A stretch of DNA of 64,000 nucleotides, from NCBI RefSeq assembly GCF_012277315.1, contig NZ_CP051157.1:310001-374000 (forward strand). Reading direction: 5' to 3'. Both the position numbers and the translations under genes were made by a program. The notes beneath the pieces are model-generated. The model was not told the origin of the DNA. It ran no database searches and was given only the letters and a program-made list of their open reading frames with translations. This stretch comes from Wolbachia endosymbiont of Ctenocephalides felis wCfeJ (GTDB taxonomy: Bacteria > Pseudomonadota > Alphaproteobacteria > Rickettsiales > Anaplasmataceae). Position 1 is the first letter of the stretch. Each line of letters opens with the position of its first letter. Below, piece after piece: positions 16,878 through 26,833 of the stretch.

Positions 16878-18452
16878 TCATTTCTTAAGCATATATCGCA
16901 ATATTTCACTTGCCATAGCAACATCTTGGCGTGGAGCTCTGCCGTGTTCTATGAATACAGAGATTGCATAGCGCGGGTTATGATAAGGGCCATAAGCAAT
17001 AAATAATTTATGACTCTCGCCCTTAGAGTTTATCTCCGGTGTACCGGTTTTGCCGGCGATTTGTATATCTCTTATAAACTCAAGTTCTTTTCTATGGGCT
17101 CCAGTTCTGGCATTTACCACGCTAAGCATAGCTTTTCGAACTATGCTTAGATGCTCATGATCTACATCAATATTAGGAAAATTTTGTATCGTTTTATTCA
17201 TCTCAATGTGAGGAACCACCTCTCTCCCTGTTGCAATTCTTGCTGCAAGAATTGCAAGCTGCAGCGGCGTTGTCAGTATATATCCTTGTCCTATAACTAA
17301 GTTGATAGTGTCACCTAAATACCACTGCGAATATAGCTTCCGCGCGCGCCAATCTCTATCGGGTAGCAACCCCGGAGCTTCCTCCTTAAAGGTTCCAATC
17401 AGTTTCCCGTTTCCAATACCAAATTTTCTGGCCACTTCTACCAGAGAGTCTACACCTATTTTTTTCCCTACATTATAAAAATAAGTGTTGCATGAAAGAG
17501 CCATTGCCTCATTTAAAGATACGTATCCATGAACTTTATTCCTTAAACAACGAAATTTCCGCTCCCCTATTTTCATGTAGCCCCTACACGCAAATTTTTC
17601 TTCTGGTGTGATTATTTCGTCTTTTAACCCTGCAAGTGCAACTATTACTTTAAATATTGAACCAGGCGGAATTTGATACGATAACGCACGATTTACAAGT
17701 GGTAATGAAGGAGCATTTAGACTCTCCCAGGTTTCATTCGATAATCTGCTAGTAAAAAGATTATTATCATAAGAAGGTGAATTATATAACGCTAAAATTT
17801 CTCCGTTATTTACGTTAACTACCACTACGGAACCTTTGTGACCCTGAAATACCCCTGCAATTTTCTTCTGCAGATCAATATCAATTGTTAGCTGCACATC
17901 TTGCCCGTCTTGCTGCGGTATGCTTAACAATTCTCTTATAACACGTTTCTTAGAGTTTACTTCATGCTCAGATTTTCCTGGCTCACCTTTTAATATATTA
18001 TCATATGTATATTCAATGCCACTTACTCCTACTTCACTCATTCCTTGTTGTTTTTTTATATACCCAAGTATATGAGAACATATTGAACCAAACGGGTAGT
18101 AACGTTTATAAAGAGCAGTTACTTTTGCTTCTGATGACTTTTCTATCTTAGATTCAATTTCTGGTAATGTGCGCAAGTCAACTTCCTGACCAGAAATTTT
18201 TTGCCCATCAAATAGAACAATATATGAAATTTTGTTTGCTGCAAGCTCAACGCTATTCCTATCTAAAATTCTACCTCGCCTAGGCATAATAGTGGCGATT
18301 CTTATTCTATTATTGTCAGACAGTACTTCGTATTTCTGTCTGTTTCGTATTTGTAGATTATATAATCTGCAACTAAAAATTATAGAAATGGCAAATTGAA
18401 CACCACCCAGTATAAACGCTCTGCGGTTAAAGACTTTATTTTTTGTCCGCAT
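16878..18452 (-). CDS. mrdA: Penicillin-binding protein 2 (peptidoglycan transpeptidase)
   Basis: A class B PBP, cross-linking peptidoglycan in the periplasm. One N-terminal membrane anchor (about 11-30), a dimerisation region, and a transpeptidase domain with all three active-site motifs: SIFK (265-268, nucleophile Ser265), SCN (320-322) and KTG (468-470). At 524 residues it is shorter than the E. coli enzyme, mostly at the C-terminus. The complete active site suggests a working enzyme in a genus with only minimal cell wall. It follows the deacetylase gene by 25 nt. Confidence 0.93.
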   Translation of the reverse strand: MRTKNKVFNRRAFILGGVQFAISIIFSCRLYNLQIRNRQKYEVLSDNNRIRIATIMPRRGRILDRNSVELAANKISYIVLFDGQKISGQEVDLRTLPEIESKIEKSSEAKVTALYKRYYPFGSICSHILGYIKKQQGMSEVGVSGIEYTYDNILKGEPGKSEHEVNSKKRVIRELLSIPQQDGQDVQLTIDIDLQKKIAGVFQGHKGSVVVVNVNNGEILALYNSPSYDNNLFTSRLSNETWESLNAPSLPLVNRALSYQIPPGSIFKVIVALAGLKDEIITPEEKFACRGYMKIGERKFRCLRNKVHGYVSLNEAMALSCNTYFYNVGKKIGVDSLVEVARKFGIGNGKLIGTFKEEAPGLLPDRDWRARKLYSQWYLGDTINLVIGQGYILTTPLQLAILAARIATGREVVPHIEMNKTIQNFPNIDVDHEHLSIVRKAMLSVVNARTGAHRKELEFIRDIQIAGKTGTPEINSKGESHKLFIAYGPYHNPRYAISVFIEHGRAPRQDVAMASEILRYMLKK

Positions 18453-18477
18453 AAGATTCCTTCAAAATGCACTTCTC

Positions 18478-19248
18478 CTATTGGTATGCCTCTGGTTTTA
18501 CTACATTACAAACCCTTTCTTCCCACTCACTTAAAGTAACAAATTCATAACCTGATTTTTTTAGTATTCTAATAATATGAGGTAAAGCTTCAACTGTATT
18601 TGATTTGTTATCATGGTCATGGAACAATATGATCGCTCCATTATGTACATTGCTTACAACTCTTTCAACTAAGATCTCTGGTTCGTCGCCTTGCCAATCC
18701 AGAGAGTCAACTGTCCATAATATTGAATACATGTTTAATCGATCAGTGTTTTCAATCAGGCTGTCATCATGACATCCATATGGTGGACGAAACCACTTTA
18801 TATTCTGCTCTGTTGCATTTTTAATTGCTATATTTGTCTTTTCCAACTCCTGTAATTGTTCCTTACTTGCAAGTAACGTCAATTTTCTATGCGACCAAGA
18901 GTGATTGCCAAGTTCATGACCTGTCTCATGGATTTGCCTTACTACTTCAGATGTTTTTTTGTTTATACGCTCGCCAAGAAGAAAGAACGTTGCTCTTGCC
19001 CGATAGTTCTCCAAAATATTTACAATATCACCTGTTCTATTGTTAGACGGCCCATCATCAAATGTCAGTGCAACAAATTTATCACTGCTACTCAGCAATT
19101 TTTTTATACTACTTAAATTTTTATGTGACAGATCCAGATTACAACTGAGCCCACGATATGGTAAATTGAAATTACAACCATTACAGAAAACTGTGGTTGA
19201 GTGTAGTAAAAGAAAAACTGTTATTAGCCATCCTTTCAACCATCTCAT
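18478..19248 (-). CDS. Polysaccharide deacetylase (NodB fold)
   Basis: A predicted exported carbohydrate esterase family 4 enzyme that removes N-acetyl groups from a GlcNAc-type polymer. Motif 1 is TFDDGPS (metal-binding Asp pair), motif 2 HELGNHSWSH (two metal-binding His), and motif 3 RPPYGCHDD. The N-terminus MRWLKGWLITVFLLLHS is a signal peptide. I prefer ATG 19248, preceded by AAAGGTG, over the in-frame ATG at 19281. It sits between folD and PBP2, so peptidoglycan is a plausible substrate; a host or self polysaccharide is possible. Confidence 0.85.
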   Translation of the reverse strand: MRWLKGWLITVFLLLHSTTVFCNGCNFNLPYRGLSCNLDLSHKNLSSIKKLLSSSDKFVALTFDDGPSNNRTGDIVNILENYRARATFFLLGERINKKTSEVVRQIHETGHELGNHSWSHRKLTLLASKEQLQELEKTNIAIKNATEQNIKWFRPPYGCHDDSLIENTDRLNMYSILWTVDSLDWQGDEPEILVERVVSNVHNGAIILFHDHDNKSNTVEALPHIIRILKKSGYEFVTLSEWEERVCNVVKPEAYQ

Positions 19249-19295
19249 TTTAACACCTTTCATCCCGCTTAACCATATCATTGCAGCTAAAAACC

Positions 19296-20183
19296 TTAGC
19301 TTACGAAACCAGAAGCATCAACCTTTTTTTGCAAGCAAGCAGCAATAACAGTATTCACCATCAAAAACGCAATGGTCATTGGGCCAACACCTCCTGGCAC
19401 TGGTGTGATAGCTTTGACTTTTTCTTTCACCTCCTCGAAGTCAACATCACCTGTAAGCTTTGTTCGCTCTCCTACATTCACACTGTTTATGCCAACGTCA
19501 ATTACTATTGCACTTTTTTTTATCCAATCTTTCTGAACAAAATTTGGCTTTCCAACTGCTGCAACTACTATATCTGCTTTAGAGCAATATTCAACTAGAT
19601 CCCTGCTTTGTGAATGTAGAATCGTAACAGTGCAGTTTTCTTGCAGCAATAGGTGAAACATCGGTTTGCCTACGATGTTTGACCTCCCGATCACAACTGC
19701 ATTTTTACCTGAAAGGTTTTCCTCAATTGATTTAATTAAATACAAAGAACCTCTAGGGGTGCAAGGTATAAGACAATTTCTTTCACCTTTAACTAATCTA
19801 CCAACGTTTTCGTCATGAAAGCCGTCCACGTCTTTTTCAACGTTTACTGCGTTAATTACCCTACTTGCATTAATATGATTCGGTAGAGGCAATTGTACTA
19901 AAATACCATGCACAGATGGATCTACATTTAACTCATTAACTTTTGTGATCAATTCATCTGTTGAGATATTGTCCGGCAAAACAATGGTCTCGGAACTTAT
20001 TCCTATTGATTCTGCTTTTTTTTGTTTATTGCGAACATAGACTTGACTTGCTGGATTGCCTCCTACGAGGATCACTTTAAGACAAGGAAGAATGTTGTGC
20101 TTCTTCTTTAAAATATTAATTTTTTGTGATAATCTTTCGCACAGGTCGCTTGCTATTTTTTTACCATCAATAATAATTGTCAC
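19296..20183 (-). CDS. folD: Methylenetetrahydrofolate dehydrogenase/cyclohydrolase
   Basis: Interconverts 5,10-methylene- and 10-formyl-tetrahydrofolate with NADP. Motifs include the catalytic Tyr/Lys region [23 protein letters not shown], and [11 protein letters not shown], with the NADP-binding GRSNIVGKP and the closing [16 protein letters not shown] start at GTG 20183 ([14 protein letters not shown], 295 aa), which has GGAG about 10 nt upstream; the longer frame would overlap ubiX by nearly 100 nt. Even so it overlaps the ubiX end by 17 nt. Confidence 0.94.
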   Translation of the reverse strand: MTIIIDGKKIASDLCERLSQKINILKKKHNILPCLKVILVGGNPASQVYVRNKQKKAESIGISSETIVLPDNISTDELITKVNELNVDPSVHGILVQLPLPNHINASRVINAVNVEKDVDGFHDENVGRLVKGERNCLIPCTPRGSLYLIKSIEENLSGKNAVVIGRSNIVGKPMFHLLLQENCTVTILHSQSRDLVEYCSKADIVVAAVGKPNFVQKDWIKKSAIVIDVGINSVNVGERTKLTGDVDFEEVKEKVKAITPVPGGVGPMTIAFLMVNTVIAACLQKKVDASGFVS

Positions 20184-20868
20184 TTCCTTGCCACTCCTTA
20201 AAATCAGGTAACTTAATATTAAATAAATCCAATACTTTGCCAATAGAATGATTAATAATATCATCCAATGATTTTGGTTTGATATAAAAAGCTGGCACCG
20301 GTGGAACGATTATCGCTCCCATCTTTGTTAATTTTAACATGTTCTGTAAATGACCAAGATGCAATGGTGACTCTCGTACCATAAGAACTAATTTTCTTCT
20401 TTCTTTCAGAGTTACATCTGCAGCCCTTGTTAATAGGTTGGAAGTAACACCTGATGCAATTTCAGACATCGTCTTCATAGAACAGGGAGCAATAATCATC
20501 CCTGAAGTTTTAAATGAACCACTTGCTATTTTTTCTCCTATTTTTTCTTCAGAATAGTAAAAATCTGCGAGTGATGTAACATCTTCAAGCCTTTCTGTCA
20601 CTTCATGAGCTAGAGTTGTCCTTCCAGCATGACTTATTACTAAATGAGTTTCGTAACCAAATTTGGTGTCATTCCAGCACGTGAGGCTGGAATCTATATT
20701 TTTTTTCTCCTGGATCCCAGTGTCAAGCACTGGGATAACAGAAGAAGGTACGTGAGCAACAGAGGATTGTACAAGAAATTTATTAACATTTCTTAGCGCT
20801 TCCAGAATTCGCACGCCATAAACAGAACCTGATGCCCCACTTATTCCAATTACAATTCTGCTATTCAC
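20167..20868 (-). CDS. ubiX: Flavin prenyltransferase UbiX with in-frame palindrome insert
   Basis: Makes prenylated FMN, the cofactor of UbiD decarboxylase in ubiquinone synthesis. [18 protein letters not shown] (residues 8-25) is the FMN-binding start, and [15 protein letters not shown] and the PPVPAFY segment are typical. At 233 residues it is about 40 longer than usual: residues ~31-70 are encoded by a WPE palindrome inserted between the first helix and the [12 protein letters not shown] strand. The frame stays open, so the enzyme may tolerate the surface loop. It begins directly after gapR. Confidence 0.92.
   Translation of the reverse strand: MNSRIVIGISGASGSVYGVRILEALRNVNKFLVQSSVAHVPSSVIPVLDTGIQEKKNIDSSLTCWNDTKFGYETHLVISHAGRTTLAHEVTERLEDVTSLADFYYSEEKIGEKIASGSFKTSGMIIAPCSMKTMSEIASGVTSNLLTRAADVTLKERRKLVLMVRESPLHLGHLQNMLKLTKMGAIIVPPVPAFYIKPKSLDDIINHSIGKVLDLFNIKLPDFKEWQGSDNYY
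20659..20778. repeat. WPE palindrome inside ubiX
   Basis: Two hairpins within the coding sequence: ATTCCAGC/GCTGGAAT (20671-20693) and ATCCCAGTG/CACTGGGAT with loop TCAAG (20714-20736). The arrangement and sequence match the intergenic WPE copies, including the T-rich spacer. The ~120 bp adds about 40 residues to UbiX without a stop or frameshift. Confidence 0.85.
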
Positions 20869-21126
20869 TTAGTTTTCTTCGTAACTCATTCCCAATGCAC
20901 GCTTATAAGTATCAAGCAATATCTCTTGCTCTTCTCTATCGTCATCATCCATCTTTCTAAGCCTGACAATTTGCTTCATAACTTTCGTATCCCAACCCTC
21001 ATCCGCAGCCTTCGCATACACATCACGGATGTGATCTTGAATATCCTTCTTTTCTTGTTCAAGCTTCTCAATTCTTTCCACGTAACCTTTCAACTCGTCA
21101 GCTACTACTTTTACTGTGTCTTCCAT
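20869..21126 (-). CDS. GapR-type DNA-binding protein (DUF2312)
   Basis: About 85 residues of coiled-coil character, with VERIEKLEQEKKDI and the family signature KMDDDDREEQEILLDTYKRAL. GapR of Caulobacter binds overtwisted DNA and aids replication and segregation; a similar nucleoid role is inferred here. I prefer ATG 21126 (MEDTVKVV); 21135 is possible. It is packed directly between the DUF21/CBS gene (stop at 21136) and ubiX (start at 20868). Confidence 0.88.
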   Translation of the reverse strand: MEDTVKVVADELKGYVERIEKLEQEKKDIQDHIRDVYAKAADEGWDTKVMKQIVRLRKMDDDDREEQEILLDTYKRALGMSYEEN

Positions 21127-21135
21127 AAAACTCAA

Positions 21136-22419
21136 CTAATTAATTGCTGTTATAGTATTATCAGTTTTCACTTGCACTTCAATAGTAGTAATAATGTTTT
21201 TATCTTTTTTCAAAATCTTAAAGTAAAAACCATACATGGAAAATTCTTCACCTTCATCAGGAATGCGCTCTATCTCGTTCACAATCATACCTGCTAGAGT
21301 TGTAGCTTCTTCATCAGGAAGATTCCAATGCAACTGTCTATTAATATCCCTAATAGTAGACTCTCCCTCTATGTGATACACATTATCAGATATTTTCTTT
21401 ATAAAATTTTCCGTGATCAAATCATGCTCATCAGAAATTTCTCCAACTATTTCTTCTAATACATCCTCAAGAGTTACTATTCCCTGCAGCGCTCCATACT
21501 CATCAACAACAAATGCAAGGTGTTTCCTATTTTTACGGAAGTTATGCAGTTGTACGCTAAGCGGCGTACTTTCTGGTATAAACCAAGGTTTTGACATAAC
21601 TTGAGCGATATTAACCTCTTCTATTTTATTATCCTTTTCACGCAAAGCGTTTATTAGATTTTTCACGTGAACTACTCCGACAATGTTATCCGGTTCTTTT
21701 TGCCATAGAGGCACTCTACTGTGACTGCTGGTTAAAATTTCTCTTATTAGTTCCTCTTTTTGATCTATATCAAGAGAAAATAGATTTTTCCTGTGGGTCA
21801 TGATTTCTGATATTTCTGTCTCAGCTAAATCAAGTATGCTACTCAGCATATCCAAATCCTGTTGCAACATGGTTCCTTCACTGCGATGAAGAGCAATCAT
21901 ATTACGCATTGCATCTGCTGCAGATATTACTTCCCTATTCCTATGAAGCCCACACAACTTTAGAATGAAGTTGACAATCAACTGAATACCTAATGTCAAT
22001 GGAGAAAAAATCTTGACAAAGAACAGTACAAAATAAACAGAGAATGACGTAAACTTCTCGGGATTTTGCATGGCATAGGTTTTTGGCAACACCTCACAGA
22101 ACAGCAAAATACAAAAGGTCATCATAACTGTTAAGAAAAAGACGCCTTCATTTTCAAAGAAGTTTATAACTATTGCTGTAAATAAAGCAGAACAAGTAAT
22201 GTTAATAATTGTGTTGCCGAGGAGTATCGTACCTATTGTTAATTCTTTTTTACTTAACAAGTGGTCGATTACCTTGGCTCTTTTGTTACCATCCAGTTTC
22301 AGCTTATTAACTCTAGAACGGCTAATTGAAGTTAACCCTATTTCTGCTCCTGAAAATAAAAACGATAAAATCAATAAAATAAAAATTATTGATAATACTG
22401 AAATCAATAACCAATCCAT
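21136..22419 (-). CDS. HlyC/CorC family membrane protein (DUF21, CBS pair)
   Basis: 427 residues: an N-terminal DUF21 membrane domain with about four segments (1-150), a CBS pair (about 200-325, with TLEDVLEEIVGEI), and a C-terminal CorC_HlyC domain. Homologues are linked to Mg2+/Co2+ homeostasis and called hemolysin-like; no hemolysin activity is implied. It opens the minus-strand cluster that runs through gapR and ubiX towards acpS. Confidence 0.88.
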   Translation of the reverse strand: MDWLLISVLSIIFILLILSFLFSGAEIGLTSISRSRVNKLKLDGNKRAKVIDHLLSKKELTIGTILLGNTIINITCSALFTAIVINFFENEGVFFLTVMMTFCILLFCEVLPKTYAMQNPEKFTSFSVYFVLFFVKIFSPLTLGIQLIVNFILKLCGLHRNREVISAADAMRNMIALHRSEGTMLQQDLDMLSSILDLAETEISEIMTHRKNLFSLDIDQKEELIREILTSSHSRVPLWQKEPDNIVGVVHVKNLINALREKDNKIEEVNIAQVMSKPWFIPESTPLSVQLHNFRKNRKHLAFVVDEYGALQGIVTLEDVLEEIVGEISDEHDLITENFIKKISDNVYHIEGESTIRDINRQLHWNLPDEEATTLAGMIVNEIERIPDEGEEFSMYGFYFKILKKDKNIITTIEVQVKTDNTITAIN

Positions 22420-22525
22420 TAAAGTGTGATGTTATTGCAACAAAAAACAGAGTTAATTTTATATATTATAAGAAGCATTTGCAAGTTTGAAGTTCTGTAT
22501 AATTAGGTTTATATACTCAAAACAT

Positions 22526-23728
22526 TTATATATCTTTAACTGCAGAAAATAAACCATAGAGTATATCATAGGCTATATCTACATGTCTACCCTCAATAAC
22601 AAGAGGAGGAGTTATTCTTATCACTCTATTATTTAAAACTCTAGTTATTATTAAACCTTTGTCAAGAGATCGGCTAACAATTTTATCAGCAAAAGGTGTC
22701 TTAAGTTCTATTCCTATTAACAAGCCCTCTCCACAAATTTCTGAGATTATTTCCGGGAACTCCTCAACTAAAGGCAGCAGTCTTTTTTTTAGGTATTTAC
22801 TAACTCTTCTAACGTGCTCAAAGAAGCCTTCTTTGAGCATTACATCAAGCACCGCATTACCGACAGTCATGGCAAGAGGATTACCACCATAAGTTGATCC
22901 GTGAGTTCCCGGAGTAATTGCTTCTACTATATAATCTTTTACTAAACACGCAGCTAGAGGAAATCCGTTGCCCATGGCTTTTGCACAAGTTAACATGTCA
23001 GGCTCAATTTCTATATTTTGATAATGAAACAAAGAACCGACACGTCCATATCCACATTGCACTTCATCAAAGCACAAAATTATTCCTTGAGTCTTTGTTG
23101 TTTCTCTTACTTTGTGAAGGTATTCTACATCCAGTGTATACACTCCACCCTCGCTTTGTATGGGCTCTAAAAACACAGCAGCAGTTTCATCGCTAATTTT
23201 CTCCTCTAGCGCTTTGATGTTATTTCTTGGTACTCTATCAAAACCGGCAAGGAGTGGAGCAAAACCTTCACGTGATTTTTCATTTCCTCCGGCAGAAATT
23301 GCAGCAATACTGCGGCCATGAAATCCTCCTTCGATTGTAATGATGCGGTTGCGCTTTTTTTGCCCTTTTGAATAAAAATAACGACGAATAAATTTTATTG
23401 CAGTTTCTGTTGCTTCAAGTCCGCTCGAGCAGAAAAAAACTTTGTCCGCAAAAGTAAGTGCTGTTAAACGCTCAGCAAGCCTTTCTTGCTGCGGGATAGT
23501 GAAAATGTTAGAGCAGTGCCATAATAAATCCAACTGTTCCTTCAGCTTATTTGTTATGTATGGATGACAGTGCCCTAAGGAGGATGTAGAAATACCCGCA
23601 GCAAAATCTAAGTATTTTTTGCCATCTTGATCAAAAAGGTATACACCTTCTCCCCTAACTATAGAGGTTTCAAATCTATTGTATGCATTAACAATATGGC
23701 TCATTTTCAGTGTTGCAGTACTATCCAA
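22526..23728 (-). CDS. argD: Class III aminotransferase, acetylornithine aminotransferase type
   Basis: PLP enzyme of 400 residues. The pattern FDEVQCGYGRVG precedes the PLP-binding lysine in CAKAMGNGFPLA, and GLEATETAIKF and EGGFHGRS are family segments. Best match by appearance is ArgD/DapC, which could supply N-succinyl-diaminopimelate in the lysine/DAP pathway; the dapD gene at 51.6 kb supports that use, since arginine synthesis is not otherwise seen. The symbol is a family-level guess. Confidence 0.8.
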   Translation of the reverse strand: MDSTATLKMSHIVNAYNRFETSIVRGEGVYLFDQDGKKYLDFAAGISTSSLGHCHPYITNKLKEQLDLLWHCSNIFTIPQQERLAERLTALTFADKVFFCSSGLEATETAIKFIRRYFYSKGQKKRNRIITIEGGFHGRSIAAISAGGNEKSREGFAPLLAGFDRVPRNNIKALEEKISDETAAVFLEPIQSEGGVYTLDVEYLHKVRETTKTQGIILCFDEVQCGYGRVGSLFHYQNIEIEPDMLTCAKAMGNGFPLAACLVKDYIVEAITPGTHGSTYGGNPLAMTVGNAVLDVMLKEGFFEHVRRVSKYLKKRLLPLVEEFPEIISEICGEGLLIGIELKTPFADKIVSRSLDKGLIITRVLNNRVIRITPPLVIEGRHVDIAYDILYGLFSAVKDI

Positions 23729-23876
23729 AATTTTGTAACTATACTTATTACATTATTATCAACGAATAATTAATGTTTGTAAATTAACTGCTCTAAAATG
23801 ACCTTACCCAGAAAAAGTGAAGAGAAAGTTAAGACGTTTTTGGAGTCAAATAAAACGTTTTTCAAAGGGGTGTAAT

Positions 23877-24065
23877 ATGGCAAATAAAAGGGAATATACA
23901 GAAGAATTTAAATTAGAAGTTATTAAGCTATTTAAAGAAACAGGCCAAACAAGTAGCAAAAATAATGGATGCAGCAGAAGTCAACTAACAGACGCAGATA
24001 GTGAGTTTTGCCTAATAAAATACTACGATATCACTCTTCACACTATTCCTAAAGAATTAATTTAA
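23877..24065 (+). pseudogene. IS3-family transposase OrfA remnant
   Basis: MANKREYTEEFKLEVIKLFK is the start of the helix-turn-helix OrfA protein of IS3-type elements. After about 28 residues the reading passes into NNGCSRSQLTDA, an internally deleted version of the next helices, and then loses similarity. No OrfB follows. A short, dead insertion-sequence fragment in the 1.1-kb gap before tpiA. Confidence 0.7.
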
Positions 24066-24112
24066 TTGTGGCTTTTTTGACAATGGTCTAAGAAAGCAAC
24101 TATAGAAATTCC

Positions 24113-24571
24113 TTGACAACCTCCATAAATCCACTTATTATATTGAAGCTATTCATTTAACTTCGCAATCTGCAGATTAAAACGACAAAGGAAACTTTGT
24201 ATTTGGCGTCTCATATTTAAATTTTTGCACTATGTGCACTCCATGTTTTCATAAAACTTCTAGGTTTTCGCCTATACAAGCTGAAACGAGCTTATAAGTC
24301 GTTTAAGACAGTATAGAACGTCAAATAGAACAAGGGAGAATTTGAATACTAGCTGCTCTGGGTTTCTTTTGCCTTTTTTTCTGCTTAGTAAATTTCTTAA
24401 CGTTTAAAATTAGATCAGTTGCAGCTTAAAAGCAGCTAGATTAGACATTAAGAATAAAAAAACGCCAATTTATAAGGTTAATATAAATAATTAGCCACCG
24501 ATCGGGGCTTCTTTTGCCTTTTTTCTCATTTGGTAAATTTCTTAATATTCATAGCTAAAGCAATTTAAGAG
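24113..24571 (+). repeat. Dispersed promoter-bearing repeat, copy C (ORF decayed)
   Basis: TTGACA (24113-24118), 17 bp, TATTAT (24136-24141). The hairpin is reduced to GAAG/CTTC, the peptide start is ACG rather than ATG, and a one-base deletion breaks the frame. The two tail units are well kept and nearly identical to copy A (for example TTATAAGGTTAATATAAATA versus TTATAAAGTTAATATAAATA). It points towards tpiA, 280 bp downstream. The rest of the gap (24572-24850) has no gene. Confidence 0.85.
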
Positions 24572-24850
24572 CCTGCAAAGGACTCCAGTTGGATCAGTGA
24601 AATTCAAGAAATCTATAATAAAGGGAAAGTTTGATAGAAGTAGGCAGTGGTAAAAAAACTTTTTATTGACTCAACTCTACTTTATCCCATAAAGTTAATT
24701 TATTTTTTCTCAACTAGGTACATACATTTACACAAATAGAGGTTAATAAAACGCATCTTATATGGCTCACTTTATTAAGTTAACAAGCAAGTGTGTAAGG
24801 AATTTGTTTTGGTACTATTTGGGACATTTTTGCCTATATAAGCAAAACTA

Positions 24851-25558
24851 ATGTCCTTTTTAATTGTAGCAAATTGGAAGATGAATGGAACACGATCTTC
24901 GTTTGTTGACTTTATAGGCAAGCTCAACAACAAGAGTAATAGAATTACCTCTAAGCTCGTAATTTGCCCACCTTTTACATCATTTCCAGATAGCATAGAG
25001 CTAAGCAATAATGTTAGTATAGGAGCACAGAACTGTCATCACAAAAAATCTGGTTCTTATACAGGTGAGATTAGTGTAGAGATGCTGAAGGAATTAAGGT
25101 GCACTTACATAATACTTGGGCATTCTGAAAGAATCAACGAAACAGACGGTAAAATAAAGCTTAAGTCAGAAGCAACAATAGAATCAAGCTTACATCCAAT
25201 TATCTGCGTGGGCGAAAACGCAGAAGATTACAAGCGCGGCAAAACACAGGAAGTAATAGAATATCAATGCAAAAACCGCTTGCCAACACACGGTGAATAT
25301 ACCGTAGCATATGAACCTATATGGGCAATAGGCACAGGACATGTACCAAGCAATGATACAGTTGAAGAGGTAATAGAAGTAATAAAGTCCTGTACTGACA
25401 AAAAGGATGTTATATATGGCGGTTCAGTTAGTTCAGAAAATATAGAAAACTTGTTGAATATATCAAATTTATCAGGAGTTTTAATTGGTAGTGCAAGCTT
25501 AGATTTTGATCGCTTTTATAAAATTGTACAACAAGTTGAAAGAACCTATCAACTCTAA
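24851..25558 (+). CDS. tpiA: Triosephosphate isomerase
   Basis: Interconverts dihydroxyacetone phosphate and glyceraldehyde-3-phosphate; in Wolbachia this serves gluconeogenesis, lipid and isoprenoid precursors. Active-site segments are ANWKMNG (residues 7-13), the catalytic His in ILGHSERI, and the catalytic Glu in [11 protein letters not shown]. The 235-residue length is a little short for the family. ispDF follows 21 nt later, and IspD/F consume a product derived from glyceraldehyde-3-phosphate, so the pairing makes metabolic sense. Confidence 0.96.
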   Translation: MSFLIVANWKMNGTRSSFVDFIGKLNNKSNRITSKLVICPPFTSFPDSIELSNNVSIGAQNCHHKKSGSYTGEISVEMLKELRCTYIILGHSERINETDGKIKLKSEATIESSLHPIICVGENAEDYKRGKTQEVIEYQCKNRLPTHGEYTVAYEPIWAIGTGHVPSNDTVEEVIEVIKSCTDKKDVIYGGSVSSENIENLLNISNLSGVLIGSASLDFDRFYKIVQQVERTYQL

Positions 25559-25579
25559 GATTAGTAATGCAAGGATCCT

Positions 25580-26812
25580 GTGATAGATATGCACACTAAT
25601 AAATTAAGAAGATACAAAATAGCAGCATTAATAGTTGCAGCAGGAGTAGGCAGTAGATGTAGTGGCGCGATTCCTAAGCAGTACATAAAACTGGTAGGCA
25701 AACCTGTTTTATTTCATACAACCAAAAAACTTTTGACCAACCAATACATAGATTATGTAAGAGTGGTAATTAATAAAGATCATGAAGGATTCTATGAGCC
25801 AGTGTCAGCTACTTTGATGACAGAAGGTATAGGTACTAAACTACTAAGTCCAATATACGGAGGAAAAAGTAGGCAAGATTCAGTTAAGTTGGGACTTGAA
25901 AGCTTACAAAAAATTAATCCAGATTTTGTTGTTATACACGATGCTTGCAGGCCCTTCGTATCAAATGCTTTAATAGATAGCTTAGCTCAGTCCATGATTG
26001 ATGTTCAGCATGCAGGAGTAGTGCCAGCAATAGAAGTCGAAGACACCATATCATTAGCAAATGATAATTTCATCGACTCCACGATTTCAAGAGAAAAACT
26101 CAGAGCTGTACAAACTCCCCAAATCTTTAATTTCAAAGAACTATTGTCATGCCACCAATCAACCAAAGAATTCACTGATGATTCATCGCTAATGGTAGAT
26201 CACAAAAAACATGTTGCAATTATTAAAGGTGAGAAAAGTAATTTTAAGTTGACTACAAAAGAGGATATTAATATGGCAAAGCTTCTTCTTGAAGAACCAA
26301 AATATCGTATTGGCACTGGTTATGACATACACAAGTTCGTTAAAGCTCAAAGCAAGGATAAAAACTTTATAAAAATTTGCGGTATAGAAGTTGAGCACAA
26401 CATGGCAATAGAAGCACATTCCGATGGTGATGTTGTAATACATGCAGTTGTTGACGCAATACTGGGAGCACTGGGATGTGGCGACATAGGAGATCACTTT
26501 CCCCCGAGCTTATCTGAATGGAAAGATTGTGATTCATCTTATTTCCTGAGCTTTGCCGCTAAAAAGGCAAAAGACAAAGGATACCGTGTATCTAATTTGG
26601 ATATCACTATAGTTTGCGAGGAGCCTAAAATATCATCTTACAAAGTAGCAATGAAACAGTTCATGTCAAAAACATTAGAGATCGATAGTGAACTCGTAAA
26701 TGTCAAAGCAACCACGGCAGAAAAACTAGGTTTTATTGGAAGGAATGAAGGAATAGCAGCACATGCCTCTATATTATTATATAAGGTAGTTCCACCGAAC
26801 GTATATGAATAA
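25580..26812 (+). CDS. ispDF: Bifunctional IspD/IspF (MEP pathway)
   Basis: A fusion of two non-consecutive enzymes of isoprenoid synthesis. Residues ~13-235 are the IspD cytidylyltransferase (AALIVAAGVGSR, DACRPFVS). Residues ~245-410 are the IspF cyclodiphosphate synthase (RIGTGYDIHKF and EAHSDGDVVIHAV, with metal-binding Asp and His; DIGDHFPP). The fusion is common in alphaproteobacteria. GTG 25580 has AAGGA 4 nt before it; ATG 25589 is an alternative start. Confidence 0.96.
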   Translation: MIDMHTNKLRRYKIAALIVAAGVGSRCSGAIPKQYIKLVGKPVLFHTTKKLLTNQYIDYVRVVINKDHEGFYEPVSATLMTEGIGTKLLSPIYGGKSRQDSVKLGLESLQKINPDFVVIHDACRPFVSNALIDSLAQSMIDVQHAGVVPAIEVEDTISLANDNFIDSTISREKLRAVQTPQIFNFKELLSCHQSTKEFTDDSSLMVDHKKHVAIIKGEKSNFKLTTKEDINMAKLLLEEPKYRIGTGYDIHKFVKAQSKDKNFIKICGIEVEHNMAIEAHSDGDVVIHAVVDAILGALGCGDIGDHFPPSLSEWKDCDSSYFLSFAAKKAKDKGYRVSNLDITIVCEEPKISSYKVAMKQFMSKTLEIDSELVNVKATTAEKLGFIGRNEGIAAHASILLYKVVPPNVYE

Positions 26813-26833
26813 AATCAACACTAAACAAATACC

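Noticed and set aside
21136-22419. Possible link to the replication origin, because a COG1253-type gene flanks the proposed Wolbachia origin
   Set aside because: That origin lies next to hemE; here the neighbours are gapR and an aminotransferase gene, and no DnaA-box cluster is seen. This is a DUF21-containing relative, not the same gene.
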